A DNA stretch of 8,828 nucleotides from an uncultured Prevotella sp. (GTDB lineage: Bacteria > Bacteroidota > Bacteroidia > Bacteroidales > Bacteroidaceae), in the NCBI GenBank assembly GCA_937877595.1, contig CALFIY010000001.1, positions 1 to 8,828 on the forward strand, given 5' to 3'. The translations under genes and the position numbers were made by a program. Shown here one piece after another: positions 1 through 5,958 of this stretch; positions within the stretch are counted from its first letter, which is position 1; each line of letters starts with the position of its first letter. Below the pieces are notes generated by a model. It saw only the letters and a list, made by a program, of their open reading frames with translations. It searched no databases and was not told where the DNA came from.

Positions 1-777
1 CTCATCGTGGCCGAAGACGACTCCTACGTATCCTATCTTGAAGGTTGCACTGCACCAATGCGCGACGAGAACCAACTCCATGCCGCCATTGTAGAGATAG
101 TGGTGATGAACCGCGCCGAGGTGAAATATTCCACCGTGCAGAACTGGTACCCTGGCGACGAGCAGGGGCGCGGCGGCGTGCTGAACCTCGTCACCAAGCG
201 CGGCGACCTGCGCGGCACCGACGCACGGCTGTCGTGGACGCAGGTGGAGACGGGTTCTGCCATTACGTGGAAGTACCCCTCGTGCGTACTGCGCGGCGAC
301 GGTTCGCAGGCAGAGTTCTACAGCGTTGCCGTCACCAACAATTATCAGGAGGCTGACACCGGCACAAAGATGATACACATGGGCCGAAACACGAAATCGA
401 CAATAATTTCCAAGGGCATATCAGCAGGTCACTCGCAGAACTCATACCGCGGACTGGTGCGCGCCACGTCGTCGGCTCAGGGAGCACGCAACTACTCTTC
501 GTGCGACTCGCTGCTTCTCGGCTCGCGGTGCGGTGCTCACACCTTCCCTTATATGGACGTCCACAATCCGACAGCCATCTTCGAACACGAAGCCACCACT
601 TCCAAGATTTCCGAAGACCAACTTTTCTACTGCCAGCAGCGCGGCATTCCTATGGAGCAGGCCGTAAGCCTCATTGTCAACGGCTATGCTCGCGAAGTAC
701 TCCAGAAACTACCAATGGAATTTGCCGTCGAAGCACGCAAACTGCTTGCCGTATCACTTGAGGGCGCTGTGGGATGA
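1..777 (+). CDS. sufB: Fe-S cluster assembly scaffold protein SufB (5' end outside window)
   Basis: SufB is a core subunit of the cytosolic SufBC2D complex, which accepts sulfur and iron and assembles [Fe-S] clusters. Only the C-terminal 258 residues of a protein usually near 470-490 are here. The frame is open from base 1, so the GTG at base 7 is internal and not a start. Landmarks of the family are intact: YLEGCTAP (Cys codon 46-48, equivalent to E. coli Cys254), GSRCGAHTFPY (Cys codon 529-531, equivalent to Cys405, the residue that faces SufD), FEHEATTSK (His 586-588 and Glu 589-591, equivalent to His433/Glu434), and the C-terminus KLPMEFAVEARKLLAVSLEGAVG-like ending. The normal family C-terminus shows that the stop at 775-777 is the true end and not a truncation. 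The equivalences come from family knowledge, not an alignment run here. The gene abuts a foreign gene remnant directly after its stop. Confidence 0.97.
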   Translation, partial: LIVAEDDSYVSYLEGCTAPMRDENQLHAAIVEIVVMNRAEVKYSTVQNWYPGDEQGRGGVLNLVTKRGDLRGTDARLSWTQVETGSAITWKYPSCVLRGDGSQAEFYSVAVTNNYQEADTGTKMIHMGRNTKSTIISKGISAGHSQNSYRGLVRATSSAQGARNYSSCDSLLLGSRCGAHTFPYMDVHNPTAIFEHEATTSKISEDQLFYCQQRGIPMEQAVSLIVNGYAREVLQKLPMEFAVEARKLLAVSLEGAVG

Positions 778-1042
778 CGGCGAGACATACACCATTGCCC
801 TCTATTTCTCGGAATTCAACCAGTGGCTGCAGCCACTCTTCATCCACCGCAACGGCGGCAAATACTACAAGTTCAACTTCACGTACTCCAATAATCCCGT
901 ACCCTCAGCCATCGAACTGCCCAAGGCTGACAGCAGCATCGCCACGACTCCGTGGTTCTCGCTCGACGGTCGCCGCCTCGGGCAGCAGCCAGCCCAGAAG
1001 GGCATCTACGTCAACGGCGGCAGGAAAGTCTTTGTAAAATAG
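767..1042 (+). pseudogene. Headless 3' remnant of a secreted/surface protein gene with a Bacteroidales C-terminal tail
   Basis: In the +1 frame relative to sufB, about 91 codons read LWDDGETYTIALYFSEFNQW... and end in SLDGRRLGQQPAQ and KGIYVNGGRKVFVK before TAG at 1040-1042. The ending 'W-F-S-L-D-G-R-R-L...K-G-I-Y-V-N-G-G-R-K-V' is the C-terminal motif common on Prevotella and other Bacteroidales secreted or surface proteins; it resembles type IX secretion tail domains, though I cannot assign the family. There is no Met codon in this frame from 767 to the stop, no signal peptide and no room for an N-terminus, because the reading begins where SufB ends. I infer that the 5' part was lost by deletion or rearrangement next to sufB, leaving the tail and its terminator. 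An alternative is an assembly join in the source contig. Translation from in-frame TTG 674 or ATG 686 inside sufB is possible on paper but would begin with nonsense sequence. Confidence 0.72.
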
Positions 1043-1051
1043 ACAATATAC

Positions 1052-1104
1052 AATAAAATAATCCCGCTGAGAAGCAATGCCTATCTCAGCGGGATTATTT
1101 TATT
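1052..1104 (+). terminator. Strong intrinsic terminator, perfect 21-bp stem, likely bidirectional
   Basis: The left arm (1052-1072) and right arm (1084-1104) are perfect reverse complements over 21 bp, with an 11-nt loop (1073-1083). The core is ATCCCGCTGAGA paired with TCTCAGCGGGAT. The outer stem is A-rich on the left and T-rich on the right (ATTATTTTATT), so the stem itself supplies a U-rich end in either direction. A further T run follows at 1111-1116. It lies 9 bp after the remnant's stop codon and so probably belonged to that lost gene. It should now stop most transcription arriving from sufB before sufC. Confidence 0.92.
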
Positions 1105-1285
1105 AATGTCTTTTTTACATGTCGCCGGACCATCCGTGGCCAAGGTTCCAGTGCCCATCATACAATTATTGTAATTTCCACTGTTGAATAGGTGGCATAT
1201 TGCCATCAAGTACTGTAAAGATAAGATTATGGCATTGTCGGCACCGCCGAAGGTACTTACGCTCGGCAAAAAAAAAATGAATTCT
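1105..1285. other. Gene-free spacer with small palindromes upstream of sufC
   Basis: I see no credible gene in these roughly 180 bases. Visible structure consists of a perfect 13-bp dyad TACAATTATTGTA (1161-1173), a short hairpin GGTGGCA-TAT-TGCCATC (1191-1207, one G-U pair), a separated pair AAGTAC (1208-1213)/GTACTT (1253-1258) enclosing CGGC-ACC-GCCG (1239-1249), and a run of ten A (1268-1277) just upstream of the promoter. The A run could act as an UP-like element. The dyad is operator-like but matches no regulator motif that I can name. Confidence 0.5.
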
Positions 1286-1316
1286 TTTGTTTTGCGCTTG
1301 CTTAATCGTACCTTTG
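1286..1316 (+). promoter_or_regulatory. Bacteroidota-type promoter for sufC
   Basis: A -7 box TACCTTTG (1309-1316, consensus TAnnTTTG) is preceded after 19 bp by TTTG at 1286-1289 (the -33 element). This is the spacing expected for the Bacteroidota primary sigma factor. A second TTTG at 1291-1294 is too close. Transcription would start near 1322-1325, giving a leader of only about 15-18 nt before the ATG at 1340. The leader is A-rich (GATTAAAAAAGACAGAAC) and has no Shine-Dalgarno, as is usual in this phylum. Confidence 0.75.
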
Positions 1317-1339
1317 CAGGCGATTAAAAAAGACAGAAC

Positions 1340-2083
1340 ATGCTGGAAGTAAGAAATCTGCACGCTACGATAGGCGACAAGGAAATACTGAGGGGCATCA
1401 ACCTCACAATACGCGACGGCGAGACACACGCCATAATGGGGCCCAACGGCTCTGGAAAATCGACGCTCTCTGCAGTGCTCGCAGGAAATCCCCTCTACGA
1501 GGTGACAGAGGGAGAGGCTATATTCAACGGGAAAAATCTGCTGGACATGAAGCCAGAAGACAGAGCCCACGAGGGATTATTTCTCTCGTTTCAGTATCCC
1601 GTAGAAATACCTGGCGTCTCGATGACCAACTTTATGAAGGCCGCAATCAACGAGAAACGCAAATACCAGGGGCTGCCGGAACTGAAAACCACGGAGTTTA
1701 TCAAACTGATGCGCGAGAAGCAGAAGGTTGTGGAACTGGACAACCGACTGGCTAACCGCAGTGTCAACGAGGGATTTAGTGGAGGCGAGAAGAAGCGCAA
1801 CGAGATATTCCAGATGGCAATGCTTGAACCACGCCTCGCAATACTCGACGAGACAGACTCTGGACTCGACGTCGACGCAATGCGCACGGTGGCAAACGGA
1901 GTGAACATGCTGAAGACGGCAGAAACATCGTGCATCGTCATCACACACTACGACCGACTGCTGGAAATGATACGCCCCGACGTAGTCCACGTGCTCTACC
2001 AAGGACGAATAGTGAAGACGGCAGGACCAGAACTGGCCAAAGAGATACAGGAGCGCGGCTACGACTGGATAAAAAATTCATAA
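1340..2083 (+). CDS. sufC: SufC, ATPase subunit of the SufBC2D Fe-S assembly complex
   Basis: SufC is a soluble ABC-type ATPase of 247 residues, the usual family length. It binds SufB and SufD and drives the conformational change needed for cluster assembly; it is not a transporter. Visible motifs are Walker A GPNGSGKST (34-42), Q-loop Gln85 in SFQYPVEIPG, the SufC form of the ABC signature FSGGEKKR (146-153), Walker B LAILDE (166-171) followed by the SufC hallmark TDSGLDVDA, and the switch His203 in ITHYDR. Lys152 in FSGGEKKR corresponds to a lysine reported as important in E. coli SufC. The ATG at 1340 is the first start after the promoter and gives the family-typical N-terminus MLEVRNLHA. 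Unlike most sufBCD operons, it is cut off from sufB by a terminator and has its own promoter. Confidence 0.98.
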   Translation: MLEVRNLHATIGDKEILRGINLTIRDGETHAIMGPNGSGKSTLSAVLAGNPLYEVTEGEAIFNGKNLLDMKPEDRAHEGLFLSFQYPVEIPGVSMTNFMKAAINEKRKYQGLPELKTTEFIKLMREKQKVVELDNRLANRSVNEGFSGGEKKRNEIFQMAMLEPRLAILDETDSGLDVDAMRTVANGVNMLKTAETSCIVITHYDRLLEMIRPDVVHVLYQGRIVKTAGPELAKEIQERGYDWIKNS

Positions 2084-2088
2084 TTTTG
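2081..2088 (+). promoter_or_regulatory. Weak candidate -7 box for sufD overlapping the sufC stop
   Basis: TAATTTTG matches TAnnTTTG and begins with the sufC stop codon TAA. No TTTG lies 19-21 bp upstream, so the -33 element is missing and this may be chance. If it is used, the sufD transcript would carry a leader of about 190-200 nt that contains the whole heptamer array. Confidence 0.2.
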
Positions 2089-2173
2089 GGTGGTGAGAGG
2101 TCAGGGGAAAGGAGCGAGAGAATACTTTTTCAGTTGCACTAACATCAGATTTCCAGAGTTTATCCGGCATTTC

Positions 2174-2257
2174 TCTCTCCACTCACCACTCACTACTCAC
2201 CACTCACCACTCACCACTCACTACTCACCTCTCTCCACTCACCACTCACTACTCACC
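2174..2257 (+). repeat. Twelve-unit heptamer tandem array (ACTCACY) between sufC and sufD
   Basis: Twelve consecutive 7-bp units run without phase slip. Nine or ten follow ACTCACC/ACTCACT and two are TCTCTCC variants (2174-2180, 2230-2236). The four-unit block at 2174-2201 is repeated exactly at 2230-2257, giving a 56-bp higher-order period, so the array probably grew by block duplication. The + strand has no G from 2168 to 2261. A partly complementary G-rich segment, GGTGAGAGGT (2092-2101), lies just after sufC and can pair with ACCTCTCTCC (2227-2236) with one mismatch. The array is outside any credible coding frame and occupies the middle of the sufC-sufD gap. Confidence 0.93.
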
Positions 2258-2288
2258 TCTTGCTTCAATCCTCAATGTTCAACGATCA

Positions 2289-3665
2289 ATGAATTCAGAA
2301 CAACAATATATTAGGCTCTTTCAAGAGATGCGCGAAGCCATCGACAGTCACTCGTCGCCGGCCATGAACGCACAGCGCAGCGAAGCCTTCGAGCGTTTCG
2401 CCGCAACAGGATTTCCTTCTCGCAAGGCGGAGCGCTATCGCTACACCGACATAGATGCCCTCTTTGCACCCGACTACGGCATCAACCTCAACAGGCTGGC
2501 AATACCGGTGAACACGAAAGACGTGTTCAGTTGCAACGTCCCCAACCTCTCCACACGGCTATACTTCATGGCTAACGACGAGTTCTTCAGAAGCGACAGG
2601 CAAGAGGTGAGCAGCACATCCACCCTATCGTCTCCGCAAAAAGGGGAAATCGTGGTTGGCTCACTCAGGGAACTCACAAAGTCTGGTTCGACGCTGGCAG
2701 ACAGACTGACAGAGTGCTACAACAGGCTTGCCGTCAGCGATGCCGACGGAGTAACGGCTCTTAACACCATGCTGGCGCAGGACGGACTGGCAGTCTACGT
2801 GCCGCGCGGAGTACACGCAGAGGGCACCATACAAGTAATCAACCTGCTACGCTCCGACGTTGACCTGATGGTAAACCGCCGCGTGCTCATCGTGGTAGAA
2901 GAAGACGCAGAGGCAAGACTGCTGCTCTGCGACCACGCAATAGACGACCACCGATTTCTGGCAACACAGGTGACAGAGGCTTTCGTAGGTGAGCACGCAC
3001 ATCTTGACCTGTACTGCATGGAGGAGACACACGCCAAGAGTACACGCGTAAGCAACGTCTACATAAGGCAGGAGGCAGGAAGTCTACTACGTCACAACAT
3101 CATAACACTGCACAACGGCACTACACGCAACATGTTGCGCATCGACCTTGCCGGCGAAGGGGCGGAATGTCAGTCTTGCGGCTGCGTGATTGCCGACAAG
3201 CAGCAGCATGCCGACAACAACACGCTCATCACACACCACGCACCCCACTGCACTTCAAACCAACTCTACAAGTACGTGCTCGATGGAGAAGCCACAGGAG
3301 CATTTGCCGGACGCGTCCTCGTAAAGCCCGGCGCGCAAAAGACTTCTTCGCAGATGACAAACCAGAACCTTACGGCCACCGACAAGGCACGCATGTACAC
3401 GCAGCCAATGCTTGAAATTTATGCCGACGACGTGAAATGCGCACACGGCAGCACAGTTGGCCAACTGAACGATGCGGCAATGTTCTACATGCAGCAGCGC
3501 GGCATCAGCAGAAAAGAGGCAAGGATGTTGCTTGAGAATGCATTCGTCGGTGAGGTGATAGACCGCATAGAACTGGCTCCGCTGCGCGACAGGCTGCACT
3601 ACCTCGTAGAGAAACGTCTCAGAGGCGAACTACAGAAATGCGAGGGATGCAACATGTGCAGATAA
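2289..3665 (+). CDS. sufD: SufD, scaffold subunit of the SufBC2D Fe-S assembly complex
   Basis: SufD is a catalytically reduced paralogue of SufB that heterodimerises with it; the SufB Cys405-SufD His360 interface (E. coli numbering) is the proposed cluster-building site. This 458-residue protein has a SufD N-terminus (SRKAERYRYTDIDALF), a central parallel beta-helix region, and the conserved C-terminal block LEIYADDVKCAHGSTVGQLND with Cys384 and His386. His386 aligns by eye with E. coli His360. It continues with MFYMQQRGISRKEARMLL, as in the family. It ends in KCEGCNMCR, with three cysteines at 451, 454 and 457 that could bind metal. The ATG at 2289 gives a family-like start; no Shine-Dalgarno is visible. 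It follows sufC after 205 bp, far looser than usual. Its stop lies 4 bp from the stop of the convergent permease gene, and no sufS follows. Confidence 0.96.
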   Translation: MNSEQQYIRLFQEMREAIDSHSSPAMNAQRSEAFERFAATGFPSRKAERYRYTDIDALFAPDYGINLNRLAIPVNTKDVFSCNVPNLSTRLYFMANDEFFRSDRQEVSSTSTLSSPQKGEIVVGSLRELTKSGSTLADRLTECYNRLAVSDADGVTALNTMLAQDGLAVYVPRGVHAEGTIQVINLLRSDVDLMVNRRVLIVVEEDAEARLLLCDHAIDDHRFLATQVTEAFVGEHAHLDLYCMEETHAKSTRVSNVYIRQEAGSLLRHNIITLHNGTTRNMLRIDLAGEGAECQSCGCVIADKQQHADNNTLITHHAPHCTSNQLYKYVLDGEATGAFAGRVLVKPGAQKTSSQMTNQNLTATDKARMYTQPMLEIYADDVKCAHGSTVGQLNDAAMFYMQQRGISRKEARMLLENAFVGEVIDRIELAPLRDRLHYLVEKRLRGELQKCEGCNMCR

Positions 3666-3667
3666 CA

Positions 3668-3680
3668 GGCTACAGTAGCC
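3668..3680. other. Perfect 13-bp palindrome at the convergent gene ends
   Basis: GGCTAC-A-GTAGCC lies across the join between the sufD stop and the stop of the opposite-strand permease. It can fold as a short hairpin (about 5 bp with a 3-nt loop) in both transcripts. Neither strand shows a U run after it, so it is a poor match to an intrinsic terminator. No other terminator is visible for either convergent unit, so their transcripts may overlap. Confidence 0.4.
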
Positions 3681-4896
3681 GTCGCGCAAAATACCTGACA
3701 GGATACCACACAGAAAGGAAGCCCACGGCAATCACCGTGGCAAGTACAGCCACTACATCAACGGCATGGACGCTGACAGGATAGGCGTCGACAACAAAGG
3801 CGCCCTCGCTATCGCCAAGCCTCACTATGCCATATTGTTGCTGAAGCCAGCATAGCAACAGGCCGACAGCGATGCCCACCACTGCTCCGATAAGCGAAAT
3901 CATACGTCCTTCAAAAAGAAAGATGCGCACCACCTGACGGTCGGAGGCGCCAAGGCTGCGCAGCGTGACGACATCGTCGCGCTTGTCTATCATCAGCATC
4001 GACAAACTGCCGATAATATTAAAACAGGCTATGGCAAGTATGAACGTCAGGAAGACATAGGCCATAAGTTTCTCTATCTTCATAATACGGAACGTGTCGT
4101 CCTGCTGCTCATAGCGGTCGAGCACACGAAACCTGCCTGTCGCCATAGCCGTCATCTCCGATTTCACACGTTCAATATCACTGCCTGGCTTCAGCCGCAT
4201 CTCAAGCGAGGAAAGCATTCCCTCACGTCCAAACAGCCTGCGCGTAAATTCCAATGACGTCAAAATATAATGCTTGTCGTACTTGTTCTGCTTCATGCAG
4301 AAGAGGACTCCGGGCGAATACAGTTCGTCGGTCACAAAGCCTTCCTCGGGATTGGCAATGTCAAACTGGCCCTCACGGCGTGGCGCATAGACTTTCAGTG
4401 GATACTTGAAATTGTAGCCCGTACCCAACTGATAGGCAACGCCAATGCCGAGGATACCGTAATGCATGTCGGCAGCATGCAGGGCAAACTCGCCGTCTCC
4501 ATCCAGCACTTCGCGGACGTGCGTAAGCCGCTCGTAGTTGTCGGCCACGCCCTTCAGCATCACCACGGCCTGACGGTCACCATAGACGGCAAGCGCCTGG
4601 TCTTCCATCACATCGGTTGCCACAGCCACCTCCGGCATACTGCGCATGCGCTGCAGCAGTGGGTCGTCGGAAGCAGCGACCTTGCCCTTTACAGGCACGA
4701 CTTTAATCTGAGGGTCAAGTTGCGTAAAGAACGAGGCAACCATGTCCTGAAACCCATTGAACACGCTCAACGTCACCATCAGGGCCATCGATGCCACGGC
4801 AACGCCGACAACAGAAATACCACTAATCACATTGACGGCATTAGTGGACTTTTTCGAGAAGAGATAACGTCGGGCTACGAAAAACGGGAAAACCAT
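3670..4896 (-). CDS. LolC/LolE-family (FtsX-type) ABC transporter permease
   Basis: This is an inner-membrane permease of the family that extracts outer-membrane-bound lipoproteins from the inner membrane, working with the ATPase LolD. At 408 residues it has the family length. The N-terminus FFVARRYLFSKKSTNAVNVISGISVVGV is the family signature. TM1 spans about 22-46, followed by a large periplasmic domain (about 47-275), then TM2 (about 278-302), TM3 (about 332-352) and TM4 (about 378-398). The cytoplasmic FtsX motif DKRDDVVTLRSLGAS (304-318) should contact the ATPase. No lolD is adjacent; the ATPase must be encoded elsewhere. It is the last gene of a five-gene run, 7 bp after rbfA, an arrangement I recall from other Bacteroidales. 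Whether it acts as LolC, LolE or a fused-role LolF-like homodimer cannot be told from sequence. Confidence 0.9.
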   Translation of the reverse strand: MVFPFFVARRYLFSKKSTNAVNVISGISVVGVAVASMALMVTLSVFNGFQDMVASFFTQLDPQIKVVPVKGKVAASDDPLLQRMRSMPEVAVATDVMEDQALAVYGDRQAVVMLKGVADNYERLTHVREVLDGDGEFALHAADMHYGILGIGVAYQLGTGYNFKYPLKVYAPRREGQFDIANPEEGFVTDELYSPGVLFCMKQNKYDKHYILTSLEFTRRLFGREGMLSSLEMRLKPGSDIERVKSEMTAMATGRFRVLDRYEQQDDTFRIMKIEKLMAYVFLTFILAIACFNIIGSLSMLMIDKRDDVVTLRSLGASDRQVVRIFLFEGRMISLIGAVVGIAVGLLLCWLQQQYGIVRLGDSEGAFVVDAYPVSVHAVDVVAVLATVIAVGFLSVWYPVRYFARRLL

Positions 4897-4903
4897 TGTC
4901 CTC

Positions 4904-5239
4904 TCACTTCTTCAGCAGTTCATCAATATGCTCAATGTAGTCAAGAGAGTCGTCGATGAAGAAGCGGAGTTCGGGAATGATACGCAACTGGTGCCTCACG
5001 CGCGTACCTAATTCATATCTTATCTGTGCTATATTGCGGTTGATGTTGGCCATAAGTTCGTCCGACCGTTCGCTGGGAAAGATGCTCAGATGGGCAGTAC
5101 AGATGCTCAGGTCGGGACTCACGCGCACACGTGTCACACTCACCATCACGCCATGCATGGCACGCGTCTGAGTCTGAAAGATGATGCTCAACTCTTTCTG
5201 CAACAGTCGCGATATCTTGTTTTGTCGTGTTTCTTGCAT
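4904..5239 (-). CDS. rbfA: Ribosome-binding factor A (30S maturation, RbfA)
   Basis: RbfA binds the 30S subunit near the 5' helix of 16S rRNA and is needed for late maturation and for growth in the cold. The protein has 111 residues, typical of the short Bacteroidota form, and one KH-like fold. Recognisable features are the N-terminal ETRQNKISRLLQKELSIIFQ (residues 3-22), the strand VMVSVTRVRVSPDLSICTAHLSIF (31-54), and the C-terminal PELRFFIDDSLDYIEHIDELL (89-109), which is diagnostic of the family. It starts at ATG 5239, 9 bp after the HAD gene and 7 bp before the permease gene, so it is probably co-transcribed and perhaps translationally coupled with both. Confidence 0.95.
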   Translation of the reverse strand: MQETRQNKISRLLQKELSIIFQTQTRAMHGVMVSVTRVRVSPDLSICTAHLSIFPSERSDELMANINRNIAQIRYELGTRVRHQLRIIPELRFFIDDSLDYIEHIDELLKK

Positions 5240-5248
5240 ATAAAAACT

Positions 5249-5950
5249 CTATGTTAGGTAGTTAATGATTTCTTCAAAGTGGCTTATCTTGCGCAAGCGG
5301 TCGTGGACAAACTCCTCGCTCTTCTCCAACTCCCACACCACGTGATATGGAATGTGTAAAGCCCATGCCCCTGCGTAAAGGGCCGGCGCAATATCAGAGC
5401 GGAACGAATTGCCAACCATCGCCGTCTCCTCCGGCGCCACGTCAAGATGCTCGCAAAGGCAGCGGTATTCCGCCTCGGTCTTGTCGGAGACTATCTCCAG
5501 GTGAGTGAAGTATTTCTCCAGACCGGAGCGGCGCAACTTATCTTCCTGATCCATCAGTTCGCCCTTTGTGAACACCACAAGGCGGTGACTACGGTCGGCT
5601 GAAAGTCGCTCCAGCGTGTCGGCAACTCCTGGCAGAGGTGTCGTGGGAAATCTCAGCAGTCCCTTGCCCAATTCCAAAAGTTCAGCAACGACAGTGGCAG
5701 GCAACTGGTTGCCAGTAATGCGCAGCGCATTCTCTATCAGCGACAGCGTGAAAGCCTTTGTGCCATATCCTAACAGCGGCATGTTGGCACGCTCCGTGGA
5801 AAACAGACCTCTGCTCACCTCTTCCGGCGTGGCCCACGCACTCAGCAGTTCACAGCAGCGGCGCTCCACATCGTCAAACCACGACTGGCAGTCCCACAGC
5901 GTGTCGTCAGCGTCGAACACCACCACACGTACAGACTTCAATGCCTCCAT
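5249..5950 (-). CDS. HAD-superfamily hydrolase (phosphatase-like, substrate unknown)
   Basis: This is a cytosolic haloacid-dehalogenase-type hydrolase of about 233 residues that probably removes phosphate from a small molecule. All four HAD motifs are visible, numbered from the ATG: motif I VVFDADDTLW (nucleophile Asp13, acid Asp15), motif II VVFTKG (Thr128), motif III Lys157 in SDKTEAEY, and motif IV MVGNSFRSDIAPA (Asp186 and neighbours). Between motifs I and II lies a helical cap (about 20-110), which fits subfamily I with a C1 cap. An in-frame GTG lies directly before the ATG (5953-5951) and would add one Met; I prefer ATG. It follows the thioredoxin-like lipoprotein gene after less than 10 bp. 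The family sets the chemistry but not the substrate; phosphoglycolate-like or nucleotide phosphatase roles are possible. Confidence 0.9.
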   Translation of the reverse strand: MEALKSVRVVVFDADDTLWDCQSWFDDVERRCCELLSAWATPEEVSRGLFSTERANMPLLGYGTKAFTLSLIENALRITGNQLPATVVAELLELGKGLLRFPTTPLPGVADTLERLSADRSHRLVVFTKGELMDQEDKLRRSGLEKYFTHLEIVSDKTEAEYRCLCEHLDVAPEETAMVGNSFRSDIAPALYAGAWALHIPYHVVWELEKSEEFVHDRLRKISHFEEIINYLT

Positions 5951-5958
5951 CACCGTTA

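Noticed and set aside
674..1042. A 122-codon frame starting inside sufB that could be read as a sufB-overlapping gene or a frameshifted SufB extension.
   Set aside because: The part inside sufB is a shadow of conserved SufB codons, no slippery sequence is visible near the sufB stop, and SufB already ends at its normal C-terminus. Only the portion from about 767 on looks like real, though headless, protein sequence.
1081..1269. A small opposite-strand frame (62 codons, TTG start, with several cysteines) upstream of sufC.
   Set aside because: It runs through the terminator stem, has no promoter or clear ribosome binding site, and shows no familiar motif. An internal ATG version of about 40 codons is no better.
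1340..2083. The ABC ATPase considered as a partner of the Lol-type permease.
   Set aside because: FSGGEKKR and ETDSGLD are specific to SufC, and it sits beside sufD on the other strand from the permease.
2174..2257. The heptamer array considered as a CRISPR array.
   Set aside because: Units are 7 bp with no spacers and no cas genes nearby; it is a simple tandem repeat.
2090..2314. A + strand frame of 74 codons across the heptamer array.
   Set aside because: Most of it is translated repeat (SPLTTHH-like), it overlaps the sufD start, and the array's 7-bp period gives open frames by chance.
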